Part shown: in pieces, positions 10,580 through 22,789 of the stretch
How the letters are laid out: each line of letters begins with the position of its first letter
How positions within the stretch are numbered: the stretch's first letter is position 1
Assembly: GCA_030737875.1 (NCBI GenBank)
Contig: CM060909.1
Location: 395,541,565-395,605,564, forward strand
Direction of reading: 5' to 3'
Source: Allium sativum
Taxonomy: Eukaryota; Streptophyta; Magnoliopsida; Asparagales; Amaryllidaceae
Length of the DNA stretch: 64,000 nt
Notes under the pieces: generated by a model
What the model saw: the letters and a program-made list of their open reading frames with translations, nothing else
Databases searched by the model: none
What the model was told of the DNA's origin: nothing
Program-made: the position numbers and the translations under genes

Positions 10580-11096
10580 TGACAAAGAGTTCTGGATGTG
10601 ATTCCCTTATGCTCTCCTCTATTTTCCAAGTATAGTCACTCTCATTCTCGCCCCACTAAACCTTGACCAGTTTTACCGCCTTCCTTCGAAGTTGCTTTGT
10701 ATCGCTCTCGACAATACGGATCGGCTTGCAGTTCCCAACCACCTCGGGTTCTACTTCGATGTCGTCTAACTGATTCGGTGAAATAGTCATATTGGGGTCG
10801 TGCACGAACTTCCTTAACTGGGAAACATGAAACACGTTATGAACTCCTGCCATCTTGTCTGGCAACTCAACTTTATATGCCAAATTCCCAACTTGCTCGA
10901 GAACTAGGAACGGACTAACAAATCTTGGTGCTAACTTGCCTTTCCTACCAAATCGAATCACACTCTTTAATGAAGAAATCTTAATAAACACCAGGTCGCC
11001 AATGGAGAATTTTAAATCCCTCCTCCTCTTATCAGCATAACTCTTCTGCCTATCCTGAGCAGCCTTCATTCGTTGTTGGATAACCTTAATCTTGTC
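10580..11096 (-). pseudogene. Element B integrase C-terminus with chromodomain-like tail
   Basis: The open part at 10656-11069 gives 137 residues. It contains the stretch after the integrase core, with LAPRFVSPFLVLEQVG (the region of the GPF/Y motif, here SPF) followed by VHNVFHVSQLRKFVHDP. The frame ends at a TAG near 10656. Beyond it the same frame continues about 25 codons, with aromatic residues and a final PELFV, as in chromodomain ends of plant Tekay-type elements. In the family this domain is thought to steer integration toward marked chromatin. The stop removes that tail from any translated product. Confidence 0.65.
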
Positions 11097-12217
11097 TCAG
11101 GTTTCTCTTATCACATCAGGTCCAAGCACAAATTTCTCAGCGGTTTCTAACCAACATGATGGTGAGTTGCACGGTCTTCCGTACAAAGCTTCAAATGGAG
11201 CCATACCAATACTGGACTGATAACTATTATTATATGCGAACACCACTAGATGCATATGGCATCCCATGATCCACAATAATCTAGTATGCAAGCTCTCAAG
11301 AGATCTTCTAATACTTAATTCATCCTCTCTGTATGACCGTCGGTTTGAGGATGGTACGCGGTACTGAGATGTAATTCTGATCCTAAAGCCTGTTGTAAGC
11401 TCTTCCAAAATCCACTAGTAAACAACGGATCCCGGTCACTCACAATGCCTTTGGGTACTCCATGAAATCTCACTACCCAGTTCATATACAGTTCTGCTAA
11501 TTTAGTTGTTGTTCTATTCGACTTGATGGGTATAAACCTTGCACTCTTAGTCAATCGGTCCACAATCACCCAAATGCTATCATGGCCCGATCTAGTTCTT
11601 GATAACCCATCAATGAAATCCATTGAGACTTGTTCCAATTTCCATTCTGAAATTTCTAATGGTTGCAACAAACCACTAGGTTTCTTTTGCTCAACTTTGA
11701 CTAGCTGGCAGTTCATGCATTTGGATATAAAATTCCCAACGTCTCTTTTCATCCCTTCCCAGTAGTAGGTCTGCTTCATGTCTCGATACATTTTGTTACC
11801 ACCAGGGTGTATAGTCAGTTTTGAGTGATGACATTCTCTAAGCACTTCATCTCTCAATCCATTGACATTGGGCACAACTAGTCTTGCATTCTTTCTAAGC
11901 CATTCGTCTCGATCAAGCCCATACTTGTTCATGTCCTCATCGATAACCATCTCTAACTTGGAGATGATTTCCAATAAGTTAGGATTGTCCTTCTGACCGG
12001 AACCAATCCGCTCAATCAAAGTGGGTCTGATCGTCGAATTTGCTAACATTACTGGATCACATTCGCACTTTGGTCTGAAATCGTACCCTGCGAAATACTC
12101 CAGTTGCTTCCATTCAAGAAACATAGCCCCTAAGCTGGCATGTCTCCTACTCAATGCATCAGCTGCCGCATTGCCCTTTCCTAGTGTATATGCGATATCG
12201 AAACCATAGGAGGCCAA
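11097..12217 (-). pseudogene. Element B integrase (pol)
   Basis: The frame 11315-12217 starts inside the RNase H/connection end (AADALSRR). It continues through an HHCC zinc-binding segment (HHSKLTIHPGG ... CMNCQLVK) into the integrase core. The catalytic triad positions look kept: D in MDFIDGL, D in VSDRDPLF and E in TDGHTERMN. Near 11315-11408 the reading shifts frame into a second stretch that carries AYNNSYQSSIGMAPFEALYG, typical of the core's end. The enzyme joins element cDNA to host DNA in the nucleus. The frameshift makes it a pseudogene, but the catalytic residues are the best kept of the elements here. Confidence 0.85.
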
Positions 12218-12256
12218 GAATTCTAACCATCTCTACTGTCGGAGATTTAGATCCTT

Positions 12257-13440
12257 CTAAGAGAAGAGATACTTTAATGACTTATGATCGATAAACAACT
12301 CGAATATTTCTTCCAAGAGATAATGTCTCCACATCTTCAATGCGAACACGATTGCTACCAATTCCAAATCATGGGTAGGGTTTCTCTTCTCATGCGGTTT
12401 CAGTTGCTGACTTGCATAAGCTACAACCCTACCTCCTTGCATCAATACAAGACCTAGTCCAGTACCACATGCATCTGTGTATACTGTCATCTCTTCATTC
12501 TCTTTAGGAATGACTAACACTGGTGCACACGTCAACTTTTCCTTTAGGCTCTTGAATGCATTTTCATACCTTTCGTCCCAAACAAAAGCTTGATTCTTCT
12601 TGGTCAACTGAGTTAATAGTGCCGCTATCTTGGAGAAGTCCTGGATAAACTTACGGTAATATCCAGCTAACCCCAAGAAACTTCTTACGTCTATTGCATT
12701 CTTGAGCGTAGACCAATCTTGTACCATAGCTACCTTCGCAGGGTCCACGGCCATTCTCTGAAACAACATGGCCCAAGAATCTCACTTCCCTCCTCCTGAA
12801 GTGACACTTAGAAAACTTCACTTTCAATTAGTGTTTCCTCAACACCTCCATCACTACTCTCAAATGTTCCTTGTGTTCTTCTTCTGTCCTCGAATAAACA
12901 AGTATATCGTCCATGAACACAAGAACAAAGTTATTCGGTTGATCCCTGAATACCCTATTCATAAGATCCACTAAATATGTTGGTGCATTGGTTAACCCAA
13001 ATGGCATGACCAACCACTCATATAATCCAAATGGCGTCCAAAATGCCGTTTTAGCTATACTCTCAGCTTCCTCCCTAAGCTGATGAAAACCTGTCGCGAG
13101 ATCCAACTGGGAGAACACTATCGCGCCACTCAATCGATCAAACAAATCATTTATCTGTGGTAGAGGACACTTATTCTTGCACCTTATTCAACTCGCGGTA
13201 GTCCACACACAATCAAAGGGAACCATCTGCCTTGGTAGCAAACACAACTGGTGCTCCCCACTCGGAAACACTTCTTCTGATAAATCCCTTCTTCAAAAGA
13301 TTGCTCACTTGCATCCCGAGCTCTTGCTGCTCCCTTGGTGCCATACGAAGAAGTGGCATCACTATAGGTCTGGCATCTTTCACTAAATCAATCCGAAACT
13401 CAATCTCTCGGTGTGGTGTAAGTCCAGTCACTTCCTTGAC
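12257..13440 (-). pseudogene. Element B reverse transcriptase and RNase H (pol)
   Basis: Three reverse frames cover the enzyme. 13213-13431 holds the RT N-terminal fingers (GLTPHREIEFRID ... [14 protein letters not shown]). 12828-13145 holds the palm with the catalytic FMDD at about 12906-12917 and [13 protein letters not shown]. 12257-12769 holds the RT end ([13 protein letters not shown]) and RNase H, with acidic residues in [15 protein letters not shown] and IDHKSLKY. Frameshifts separate the pieces near 13180 and 12790. In the family this part copies element RNA to DNA in cytoplasmic particles and degrades the RNA strand. It cannot make one continuous enzyme as it stands. Confidence 0.9.
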
Positions 13441-13485
13441 GATATCCGGATACTGGCCAACAACGGGAATTCCTGCTAACTCGTC

Positions 13486-13925
13486 CTACGGGATATCGAG
13501 GGAATTTAGAAAACTAGCCATCACCTTATCACTAGGTAGGCCACCAAACACTACCCTCCGCCCATCATCCATCCTAGTAGTCACCAAAAATCCCTCACAA
13601 TCTACCACCACCCCATAACTTTGGAGCCAATCGACTCCCAAAATAATGCCAAACCCAGTAAAGCCCAAAACAAAGCAATCACAAGCAAACATACATCCAT
13701 GACTCGATAAGACCATATTACGACAAATCATACTAAGGTTAGTCGAACCACCAATCGGGTTCGTCACCGCTAAAGGTCTATCGACTATCTCGGGTTCCAA
13801 TCCCAACCTATCTACCATGTCACTAGATATGAAGGAATGGGAAGCCCCGGTATCAAACAATACTCGAACATCAACATCATAAACAGAAAGCATACCTTGA
13901 ATGACGACAGTCTTTCCTTCCTCCG
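13486..13925 (-). pseudogene. Element B aspartic protease domain
   Basis: It is read in the same frame as the zinc knuckles, as part of a 285-codon frame (13486-14343). The catalytic triplet DTG of VLFDTGASHSFIS lies at about 13846-13854. Downstream are LGLEPEIV and the flap/core stretch ending IILGVDWLQSYGVVVDC. In the family it cleaves the gag-pol polyprotein. The frame stops at 13486, before RT. Confidence 0.85.
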
Positions 13926-14947
13926 CCGCAGTTGGGGCATTCAACGAAGAAGGAACAGTATTAATAGCATATGCTTTCACAATCTGCTTCTCTTTAGGGG
14001 GTTGCGGACATTTATCCTTGTGATGTCCCACTTGGCCGCATTTATAGAACTTCCTATCCGCTGGCTTTGCTCGACATTCTTTGGCATAGTGGCCCTTCTT
14101 GCCATAGCTAAAGCACTCAACAACTTTCTTGTCTTTCTCTATCTGACCACCCTTAGCTTGGTTCCGCTTCCTTTTATTCTGAGAATTATTCTTGCCACCA
14201 TCGCCTGCTTGCGGTTTTGGCTCTCCTGTAGATGCAACAACGACTTCAGTCTTGGGTTTAGGATAAAGGCTCTCTAATTTAAATGCTTTCCCAACAATCG
14301 ATTCAAAAGTCTCATCAATATGGTTTATAAGTCTTTTCCCCAAGTACTAATCTAAGCCTGTTATGAATTTTTCATTCTTCTTCTTGGGAGTGTCAATAAG
14401 GGATAATCCATACTTCGATAAAGTATCGAACTCAGCTATATACTCCGAGACTGCCCTACCATTCTGTTTAAGCTCCAAGAACTTCCTAAACAACTCTGAC
14501 TTCTAAGAAGCTGGGATTAACTTATCACTGAATCGGGCCTTAAACTGATCCCAAGTAACTTGACCCTCAAGGGTAGCTGCCTTAATAGCATTCCACCAAT
14601 TCATAGCCCGTCCTTGCAACTGACGGGATGCTAGCTTCCTCTTCATCACATCATCGATTCCTAAGTTCTCGAAGATGCGCTCACAACTATTGAGCCAATC
14701 CTGAACTTCTATGGCCGATTCCATTCCATAGAACGACTTCCCACCAAGAATAGTGTAGTCTTTACAGAGCTTGGCGAAATCGGCTATAGGTGCCTGCACC
14801 ACAACACCACCACCATTTGCACCATTACGAGCTGCCCTCTGAACATCCCTAAGCATCTCTGTCATATAAGTCAGTGAACATTATCCTCATATAAGGAGCA
14901 TTCCTATTATTGGCTCCTGAACCAGTATTCCTCGTATATCGGATCAT
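13926..14947 (-). pseudogene. Element B gag with two zinc knuckles
   Basis: The capsid-like part is at 14503-14865 (LGGKSFYGMES ... WNAIKAATLEGQVTWDQFKARF), a recognisable plant gypsy gag core. A candidate start ATG lies at 14945-14947, one frameshift upstream. Stops lie near 14503 and 14345, and the same frame resumes between them (14346-14502). The nucleocapsid part has a basic, QNKRKRNQ-rich stretch and two CCHC boxes at about 14074-14115 and just downstream. Each box has lost one cysteine: CFSYGKKGHYAKEC and FYKCGQVGHHKDKC. Gag packages element RNA; these lesions should weaken RNA binding. Confidence 0.85.
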
Positions 14948-15133
14948 CGTTCAATCTGCAAGGAGAAAACGATTAACCAGCTCTTCAGTGGTGCCAGTGC
15001 AGTGCGACCACATCCTTAGATATACTAATAGTATATATATAGCTTTTAAAAACCAAAATATCACAATTACACGCTCTCATAAATGTACTATCTCTCCCTG
15101 ATGTCTTTCCTTATGTTAACTACGCAATCTAGA

Positions 15134-15145
15134 GCTCTGATACCA
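15134..15145 (-). other. Element B primer-binding site
   Basis: GCTCTGATACCA on the plus strand is the exact complement of TGGTATCAGAGC. It lies two bases from the right LTR boundary at 15148, so the minus-strand orientation of B is confirmed independently of the coding frames. Confidence 0.85.
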
Positions 15146-15147
15146 AG

Positions 15148-17620
15148 TGTGACGGCCCTCCCCGCACCAGCCGACATTTCCAGTGAAAGTGCGTTGTGTC
15201 GATGCCCGACTATCACGGGATGGTCGCCAAAGAAAGGAAAAGTAAGGAATTTGAACTAAAAAGGAACCTATAAAATGTCTCACATCGCATGGTATAAAAT
15301 ATGATAATAACATACTTGACATAAAATAGGCGAGACAGTGCATAAGCTGAAAACTAAACCATAATCATCATAGCAGTGGAAATTCAAAATACAGCTTATT
15401 ACAACTCCAACATACTGTCTCTAAAGCAAAGAAAAAGGTGCACTACTAATGCCCAAAGTACTGACCAGCAACAACACAGGGAGAATATCTATATATATCA
15501 TACGTGGAAGCCTCCTGCCCATCTCCGGTACAACTACTCGTGCATACAACCAAACCTGTCTCTAGTCTGCCCGTTTAAGAGCACCCAGAGTAATAAGAAG
15601 AGACACAAAACTCTGGGTCAGACAAAAAGTCTGGTATGAGCGATATGTAACAAAACAGAACAATATCAGGTATACATAACCATACCTGAACCTGGACCTG
15701 CAACCAAAGAGTTAGCACAACAGGATGTACAATACTCTAAGGTGACACTAACATATGGTGTAAAGATACAGGGGAGGGGTGTGCATGTCATAGTGATGTC
15801 AAACAATAAAGCATAGAAAACATCCTCACATCTCTCACTCAGTGAGTAAAGCATACGATATACACTGCTTTGACCACCCAAATCCTTTGCTATGATCACT
15901 CTGCCCCATGGAGTCATGATGACTGCACTGCACTGATCCATAGCCACTAATCCCTTGCTATGTCCACACTGCCCCATGAAGTCATGATGACTCCACTGCA
16001 CTAGCTCATAGCCATGCTACGATCACTCTGCCCCACGGGGTAATAACTACCCCACTGCACTGATCCGTAGCCTAACATCCGTCTTGGTGGTGAATCAAAG
16101 TTATGGACGTCGATAACCCCTTAGGACACGTCCCGCAGCAAAGCCCAACTCGTGAAGTTAACTCATTGGTTCTAAACTAGATCATGAGTTCTACTTCCTA
16201 TTTGGGCTACCTTTTCATCTCGGATTTTGGTCTCCTCCGGATAGGTTTGAATGTGCGTAGTACCCAGTTATCATCGGCTCGGTTCAGCCATCCTGGTTCG
16301 GTTCGTGATCACTTGCTTCAGATCGGTTCGTACATTACAGCTTCCCCTAGGTCGGATCGTGATGCTCCAGGCTGAGTCGTTGTGCCACATTGGTTCGGAT
16401 CGTGCCATCTTCACCAGCTCGGGTTGGGCTTCTCCATCCGGGTCGGAGTTGCATGGTGCTCCACGGTTCTGTCTAGGTCGGGTCATGGTCTTCAAGTGCG
16501 AGAGGTTCGTGGCACACTCCATATGCCAGCGGTTCATGTTGTGGGATGCTCCACGAGCGGGTCGACTCGTGCCCCTTCCACCGATCTGATCCGGCTCGGG
16601 TCAAATTCCTGCAACTTTTCCAGCAACTGTTTTACGCCACACGATGGCATTTTCAACCATGTTAACTATTTTATGCAACCACAAATCATACCAGATAGTA
16701 ACAACAACATGTATAATCATCCACAAACAGCAAAACAACAATTTAACATGTTTATACGGATCAAACATACCCAAAAATCCATGTTTTTTCCTTAATTCCC
16801 CTTAATCATGTTTATGCATACAATTAGCAAAACTTATCTAAATTAGCCCAAATTTTTATCAGCCCTAAAATAATATTTTAGAATTTTACAAATTTTCCAA
16901 GATTTTTCTGAGCCATAATTTCGCTAATTATCACTACTCACCCCTAGTTAGCCGTAAGTAGTGAAAAACAATGCAAATCACTCACCTTAGCCACAAATAA
17001 AACTTAGATCTAAAACTATCTCTGATTTGGGTCGTTTTCCTATGCAACACAGCAGCTCCAACTCTGATTTGGTGTTGATTTGTCTTGATTTGATGTTGAT
17101 TAGCTTAATCCTTGATTAGAGAGTGATTTAGGATGAAATTAGAAGGTGGAGGCCATTGTTAGGGTTGAACAGAGGTAAGTGGCGGCTGGAAAATGACAAA
17201 GAAAAGGTTTCTCTAACCCTAGACAGCCCTCATATAGCTCTAATCCCGAAATCCCCCAATGGGCCTAGCTGCTAATCACTCGGTTAAGCCTAGTTAAGCT
17301 GTTTTTCACCTTCTAAACCTTAATTCAACCATATCTCCCAAACGGTAAGTCCGTTTGACAAGCGTAACCACTCTACGGAAAGGTAAACCATCATCTGAAA
17401 CCAATGGAAGTGGTTTTATCTCAAAACTCCTTACCAATTAAAAGTTATAGGCGAAACAAGATCCGCTACGGGAAAAATGGTCAATTAAAAATCGGCAAAA
17501 ATCGTGAACATGGAAAATGACGCCTGTAGTTGTTCCCCAAAGTTACACGACCATACGACCTCATATGAAAAAGAATAAATATTCTACGATCCTTTGATAC
17601 GTATAATGCGGATCGTTACA
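15148..17620 (-). repeat. Element B 5' LTR, complete, ~2.47 kb
   Basis: On the plus strand it begins TGTGACGGCC and ends CGTTACA. On the minus strand that gives TGTAACG...GTCACA, so the TG/CA ends are kept. A TATA-like GCTATATGAGGG (minus strand) lies at about 17228-17239 and has a copy in the left LTR near 10018-10029. The tandem 62-bp units (about 15890-16050) and the CG-motif cluster (about 16215-16605) fall downstream of it. Confidence 0.85.
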
Positions 17621-18322
17621 CAAGTGCCATTTATGGCGCCACAAATTTCCATCTACGGAGTATGAAATGCGAGTGTCGCTAATATCCGTACATCGCTTCT
17701 AATTTCAATCATTTGTGTGAGTTCGTGTGTTGAACTCCAAAAAAAAATAACATAACAAACAAAAATCAACACTGACAATTCATATATTTTCAGTTATAAA
17801 ATAAATAACTGTACAAATATTTTAGTGAGAGAGTTCTCACTTTCGTTTCCACTCCATCAGTCTTTGTTTTTGAATTTTAGTACCGTTTGGATTTGTATTT
17901 TCCCCAAATTCAAACAAGTTCCAAATTGGGCCCAGTCAGTTTTGTTGTGAAGCTCTCGACTCCACGATCGCAAGGATCCAGTTTCGCGTGATTCTATGTC
18001 CGTTTGAAAGAGTTTAGTTTAAACATTTAATCATTAAACATGTCATTAATTAACTAATTAATTAATTGAACCCTTCCCCTTAATTTACCTTTCCCCCTCG
18101 TTCAAAAAAAAAAACTAGAGCCGGCTTCTTGAAAAAACATCAGCAACTAAGGCTTTAAATTGCATCGTCAAAGGACCGCCAGAACCCGATCCCTCGACAC
18201 CACGAGTTGTGCCATGGAGGGCGCCACCTATCGCTAGTGTCCTGGCGAACTCACACGCCTATGTGGCGCTAAAAACGAGATCAACCGCAGCTCATTTGAG
18301 GATAAAAATCAAACAGGATACT
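17621..18322. other. Spacer between elements B and C; probably part of the older insertion D
   Basis: About 700 bp carry no gene motif on either strand. The right end carries the left copy of C's target duplication (atact, 18318-18322), so it was once continuous with 31476 onward, which is fragment D. By position it could be the next part of D's LTR, but I see no clear match to the corresponding part of A's LTR. It holds an ATTAATTA-rich patch near 18050 and a GC-rich patch near 18170-18270. Confidence 0.5.
18318..18322. repeat. Left target-site duplication of element C (atact)
   Basis: ATACT directly precedes the TG start of C's 5' LTR. The identical ATACT follows C's 3' LTR at 31476-31480. 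Confidence 0.85.
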
Positions 18323-21300
18323 TGTAATGACCCAGAAATTTCACAACCAGTTTAATATATATTTCTCTTAAGAAATAGTAGTTTCTTAAGGAAGTGATAG
18401 CTATCCAACTCAGAATTCGACGATATCTATTTCATTAGATCCTAAATGATGAAATTAGGTAGCCAACCAAGTTTTGTCAAAAAAGGCAATCATTAGTTAT
18501 GTTAAATTTGCACAATATTCAAAATTTGTACTAAAAATGGACGATTTTGAGGACATCTTGAGAATGTAACACTGTTAGATCGTGAGACCACCTTTGCTAG
18601 ATTCGGAATAGTGAATTTTAGTACTCAGGGAAGTTTCGCGCCAAACGACATCCGTATGTGGAAAAGAAAAAATAAAAGGCCAAAACTTGAACTAAAATTT
18701 GACGGTAATTGGGATTTGATTATCTAACGGCAAAACTGGAACATGAGACCTATCAAGAAAAATTTAGAACATAGGATATTATCTATGTATGAAGTAATGA
18801 ATATATAAAGTTATTAAGAAAACAAAGCTAAAATAAATTATTTGAAAATACAAACAAACTCAGATTTTTGATCTGAACATGTAAAATTGAAGTACGTTAG
18901 AAACCGGGCGATACGGTGAAAGAATTTCAGAAAATTGTTATCATTTGATACTCTAACGCGAGGCCGGAAGGTGCTTAAGAAAACACCCTTTACTATTTGA
19001 ATGGACAAGGATGAATTATTTCCATTCATTTTCCATTCTTAACTATAAGGACACATGTCATGCATCCATGAAATTGAACTTCCTTATAAATACCCTCCAC
19101 CCTTACCTTCTTTACCATTTCATTCCCTTTCTTCTCTTGAAAATCATCTTCTTCCTCCGCTCTCCATGAATTTACCGCATTTTCCCCTTAAAAAAGGATT
19201 TTTCAAGAAAATAAAGAAGAAAGGAGAAAAGCTAGGAGAAGGATCTATACATCCTAGGTGAAGTTCTGGAAGCATTTAGGTGAGAAAAACTAAACCTTTA
19301 AAGGGTTTTGTTGCTTTATTGTATGATTGCATATAAGGTGTTTGTTAAAATGTTTCTTAGAGTTTTGGTGGTGAATTCATGGATGATTTGATGGTATATT
19401 ATTGCTAAAAATCCCTATATAGGTTCATGATGTAAAAATGGCAATTTGTTTGGAGTTTGGAGCGAAAACCTTTATGTTAGGTTCACAAAGTTTCACCTTT
19501 ATGGAATATCATAAATATACATACCTTAATTTAATTTTAGTAATATGTTTGGGTTAGTATTAAATGATTTTATGTAGTTTATGATGATAAACTCCTAACG
19601 GTTTATTTTTTATGGATTAATTCACATAAACATGTGATTTTGGGTTATGAATTCACCATTATATAAAGGAAACCATGACCTTTTATTTAAATTCATGAAG
19701 TTGAACCTCATGTGATAAATACTTGGGCTGATAGCTAGGGTAATGAACATTAGAAACTTATAACATGGTTTTGAGCACCATGCCATGTTTATGTTGAGTT
19801 GTTAATCTCTAGCTAATGAATATTATTCATGTTTGGTAGTTGTTGGATGAGGTCGATTTGATTTAGATGTTTTTGATTGATCAATGGTTATGAATACAAT
19901 TTGGTAGTTAATTAATAAAGTGGAACTCAATTTTGACACCGACATCTGATCTTAAATAATTAACGAGTTTAGTTACAACTCATTAGACACATGTCGTCTT
20001 GTTTCTGTTTATTGGATGTTTGTAAACACCCAAATTCTCGAGTTATACAAGAGTTGAATGAGTCTCATTCCAGAAATTGGATTCTAAATGGTTATTTTAA
20101 TAATAAATTAATCAGGAAAAATGAAAGTATTTTGGATGAATGAATACTGGCTTAATTAATAAACACCTATTTTGGTTGAATATGCAGAAACCACATGTAA
20201 GTCTGTCCCGACTTTGAGATCCGAAAAGATAAAGGGGTGTTTAACAAGGTAAGGGATGCTGTAACCAGTGCGCTGAACTTACCTGGCCAACGTTTATTGA
20301 TCTGGGTGAGGATCAGAATGGATCGAAAGGGAAGCTCGAATGTTCATTTAACAGTTTATTAAACGTTAAATGTAAGGAAGATATTCATTTTTGTATAATG
20401 AATCCGGAATAAAGATAAGTGAACATTGGATTTTTCCAATTAGTTAAATTAAATTGGAATCAAATTGAAACCGTTTTGGTTAATGGTTGAGATAAGTCTC
20501 CATAGATGAAGACTTAGACTATTTGAGAAATCTGAAAGGCGCTAGCCAATATTCCACTTATAGTGTTGGTTGGATACGGAGATTAATATCAATTGTAAGC
20601 AGATATGATTTTCGTGAAGATTCCATTTTAAATGGAAGATGGTTTTTGGTTTATCGTGAATTGTGTTTTAAGTGACATTGGTTCCTTAACCCGGTTAAAG
20701 ACATAATTAATTTCCTAAGATTGAATAATCATTAAATAGTATTTTTTTAGATTGAAATTAAGTGGAGTTTTAGTGAATATTTAATTAGATTGAAATGGAA
20801 TGAGGTTCATGAAATCCTGTATACCTACTGATGTTAAAGTGGCGCTAGTTATTTGGAAACACCGGGTTTTTACCCATTCCGAATAATTATACGACTTGAT
20901 GCTGATGTCAAGATATCGAAGACGATGGTGGAAGACCCAGATTTCTTCACATTGGATGGATGGCATGTTGATGCCATGGGCGGCTACCCAGGTTAAAGTT
21001 GCAGCCAATCTAACCGTACTTGAAGCGATTTGGTTTGCAAGGACTTGCACTCCCAGGCGAGGATGTGGAATCAAGTGCCTTCGGTATCAATCCTAATCCC
21101 GGATTGGACCTGTCGATGGATTTTGTCTCTGACACTGTATTTTATAAAATACAGACTGACATTTACTAAACATACTTCTGTTTGGTAGTTGAGAATTTAT
21201 TCTCTTGCTTAACACCCTTCTTTGAGACGTACGAGCTCAAAGGTTGTATGTTGGTAAATAGCAGTTTGTGTTTTAAAGAATGATAGTGAGGCATGATAAG

Positions 21301-22537
21301 GGGGAACGATCAAGGCTGTGTTTGGAAAGCAGGGCCTTGTGGTTGAAGACCAAAGCATGAATTAAATGCATATCTCTATGTATGATGTGACTTCGCGAGC
21401 CTCACAACCCGGAATGAGTTGAAACAAGATTATAGACAACAGGGGTAGGGACTTAACGTTCCATCTAGCAAAAGGTAACGCCATGGTATGGAGCCCAAGC
21501 ATTTACTTATGTGGTTTGTTGGATGAGGCGCCTCGGAATAGGTCAATATACCTAGATGATAGTCTAAACACAAACCGAGGGACATTATGTTCAGGCTGTT
21601 TACTTTAATCCACGAAGTAGGGTGGACCGACCCTGCCACTCTAAAGGAGCCAGACAGGATCCTGGAACCTAGCTGGAGGTTCCGAATCGGATTGGGAAGA
21701 TCCTTAGCCCATGCCCACTAATGGAAATCCAACTTCCAATACGAAACCTTTACGATTTTCTATTGTATACCTATGTAGCCAACACAGTGGGTGAGGCGAG
21801 CTAAGATTCATAAATTTATTTTCGAAAGGATTTCTCACACCCAAGTCATTATAATAATATCAAATGTTTTTTTTTGAACTATATCAAGCATATTTTGCGA
21901 TTATAAGGCAAACCCCTATCCTCTGGTGTGCGCTTGCATTGTGTGATGGGACCCGGGGCTTATAATCGTTCATTTTTCTAAAAGTCATGCTTTCAAGATC
22001 TAGTTCATGGTTGCTATGTTTAGTTATGGTTGCTATGGATATGCACGTATCCTTGGGAGAAAACCCGTTCCGCAATATACGGCGTGGTCCCGAGATTCCT
22101 TATTCAAAATAGGGCTAAGTATAAGATTAGTTAATAAAGTTTTCTCACACCAGTCCCTTGACTGACCCGATGTTGTATTTCCCTTGCAACCTCGGGTGCC
22201 CACCCTTTCCACACGGGCAGTTTGATTAGAAGATAATCTAGTTATCTTTTTGGGTTAGCTGCTAGTTCTTTTGGTTTGGAGTTAGAGTTGGATTTGGATT
22301 GCTCTGGATCTACTCTAGAAGGCTCCAGTAGTTGGACCTACCCCTATCCTTTATTGTTAATCTTTATCAACCATGTACATTACGTTTTTGATTCCGCTGT
22401 GCTGTGACGTAATATATTGATCGTTGGGATATGTAACTCTGATGTAATACATATTATGTTTTTCTTTTGATGTTATTATTACTATGCGTTATGTTCTGAA
22501 AGCGTCTCTCGCTCTTGAGTGGGTGCGGGTCATTACT
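18323..22537 (+). repeat. Element C 5' LTR, ~4.2 kb
   Basis: It begins TGTAATGACCCAG. The end is defined by the 2-base spacer and PBS that follow; the last bases (CATTACT) have decayed from the usual CA end. A good TATA box, CTTATAAATACC, lies at about 19083-19094, followed by a CT-rich leader, so transcription probably starts near 19115. That leaves about 3.4 kb of R/U5. The shared U5 blocks are at about 21187-21248 and 21535-21544. Confidence 0.9.
19083..19094 (+). promoter_or_regulatory. TATA box of element C 5' LTR
   Basis: CTTATAAATACC is followed about 30 bp downstream by a pyrimidine-rich stretch, as in plant pol II promoters. In the 3' LTR the same site reads TTATAGATACC (28011-28021), so that copy is weakened. 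Confidence 0.6.
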
Positions 22538-22539
22538 GT

Positions 22540-22551
22540 TAGTATCAGAGC
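22540..22551 (+). other. Element C primer-binding site (one mismatch)
   Basis: TAGTATCAGAGC follows the LTR by two bases. It differs at one base from the tRNA-iMet complement used by A, B and F. Confidence 0.8.
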
Positions 22552-22789
22552 TGAGGTATAACCTTAGTTCTGGGACGTAACATATAATTACTCACCATAG
22601 ATAGAATCAACAGTATTCTAGGATGAGTAACTCATTAGAGACAGGATTAGTAATATTCTAGAATGAGAGCAGCATTCCTTTGATAATCACCTTTTTACAC
22701 GTTTCAGCTTTTATTTGTTCATTCCTGCTTCTTATAATATTACATCTGTAGCCTAACTCTTTTCCTTGTTATGCAGATATAGTAGGAAA

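Larger units (their letters stand above)
8520..17620 (-). mobile_element. Element B: degraded Ty3/gypsy retrotransposon with chromodomain-like tail
   Basis: The element is read on the minus strand. Direct repeats 8520-10408 and 15729-17620 are its LTRs, with PBS complement at 15134-15145 and a C-rich polypurine complement at 10409-10424. Between them, reverse frames encode gag, zinc knuckles, aspartic protease, RT, RNase H and integrase in that order, which is the Ty3/gypsy order. The tail after integrase resembles that of Tekay/Del-type chromoviruses; clade is inferred by eye. Element A has split its 3' LTR. The right-flank target repeat would be caagt (17621-17625), with its partner outside the window. 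Every coding part carries stops or frameshifts. Confidence 0.85.

Noticed and set aside
13837..14277. 146-codon plus-strand hydrophobic frame
   Set aside because: It is the antisense of gag and protease of element B.
17634..18270. GGCGCCAC and GTGGCGCT as possible inverted ends of a small DNA transposon
   Set aside because: Only 8-9 bases match, and there is no target duplication or internal symmetry.
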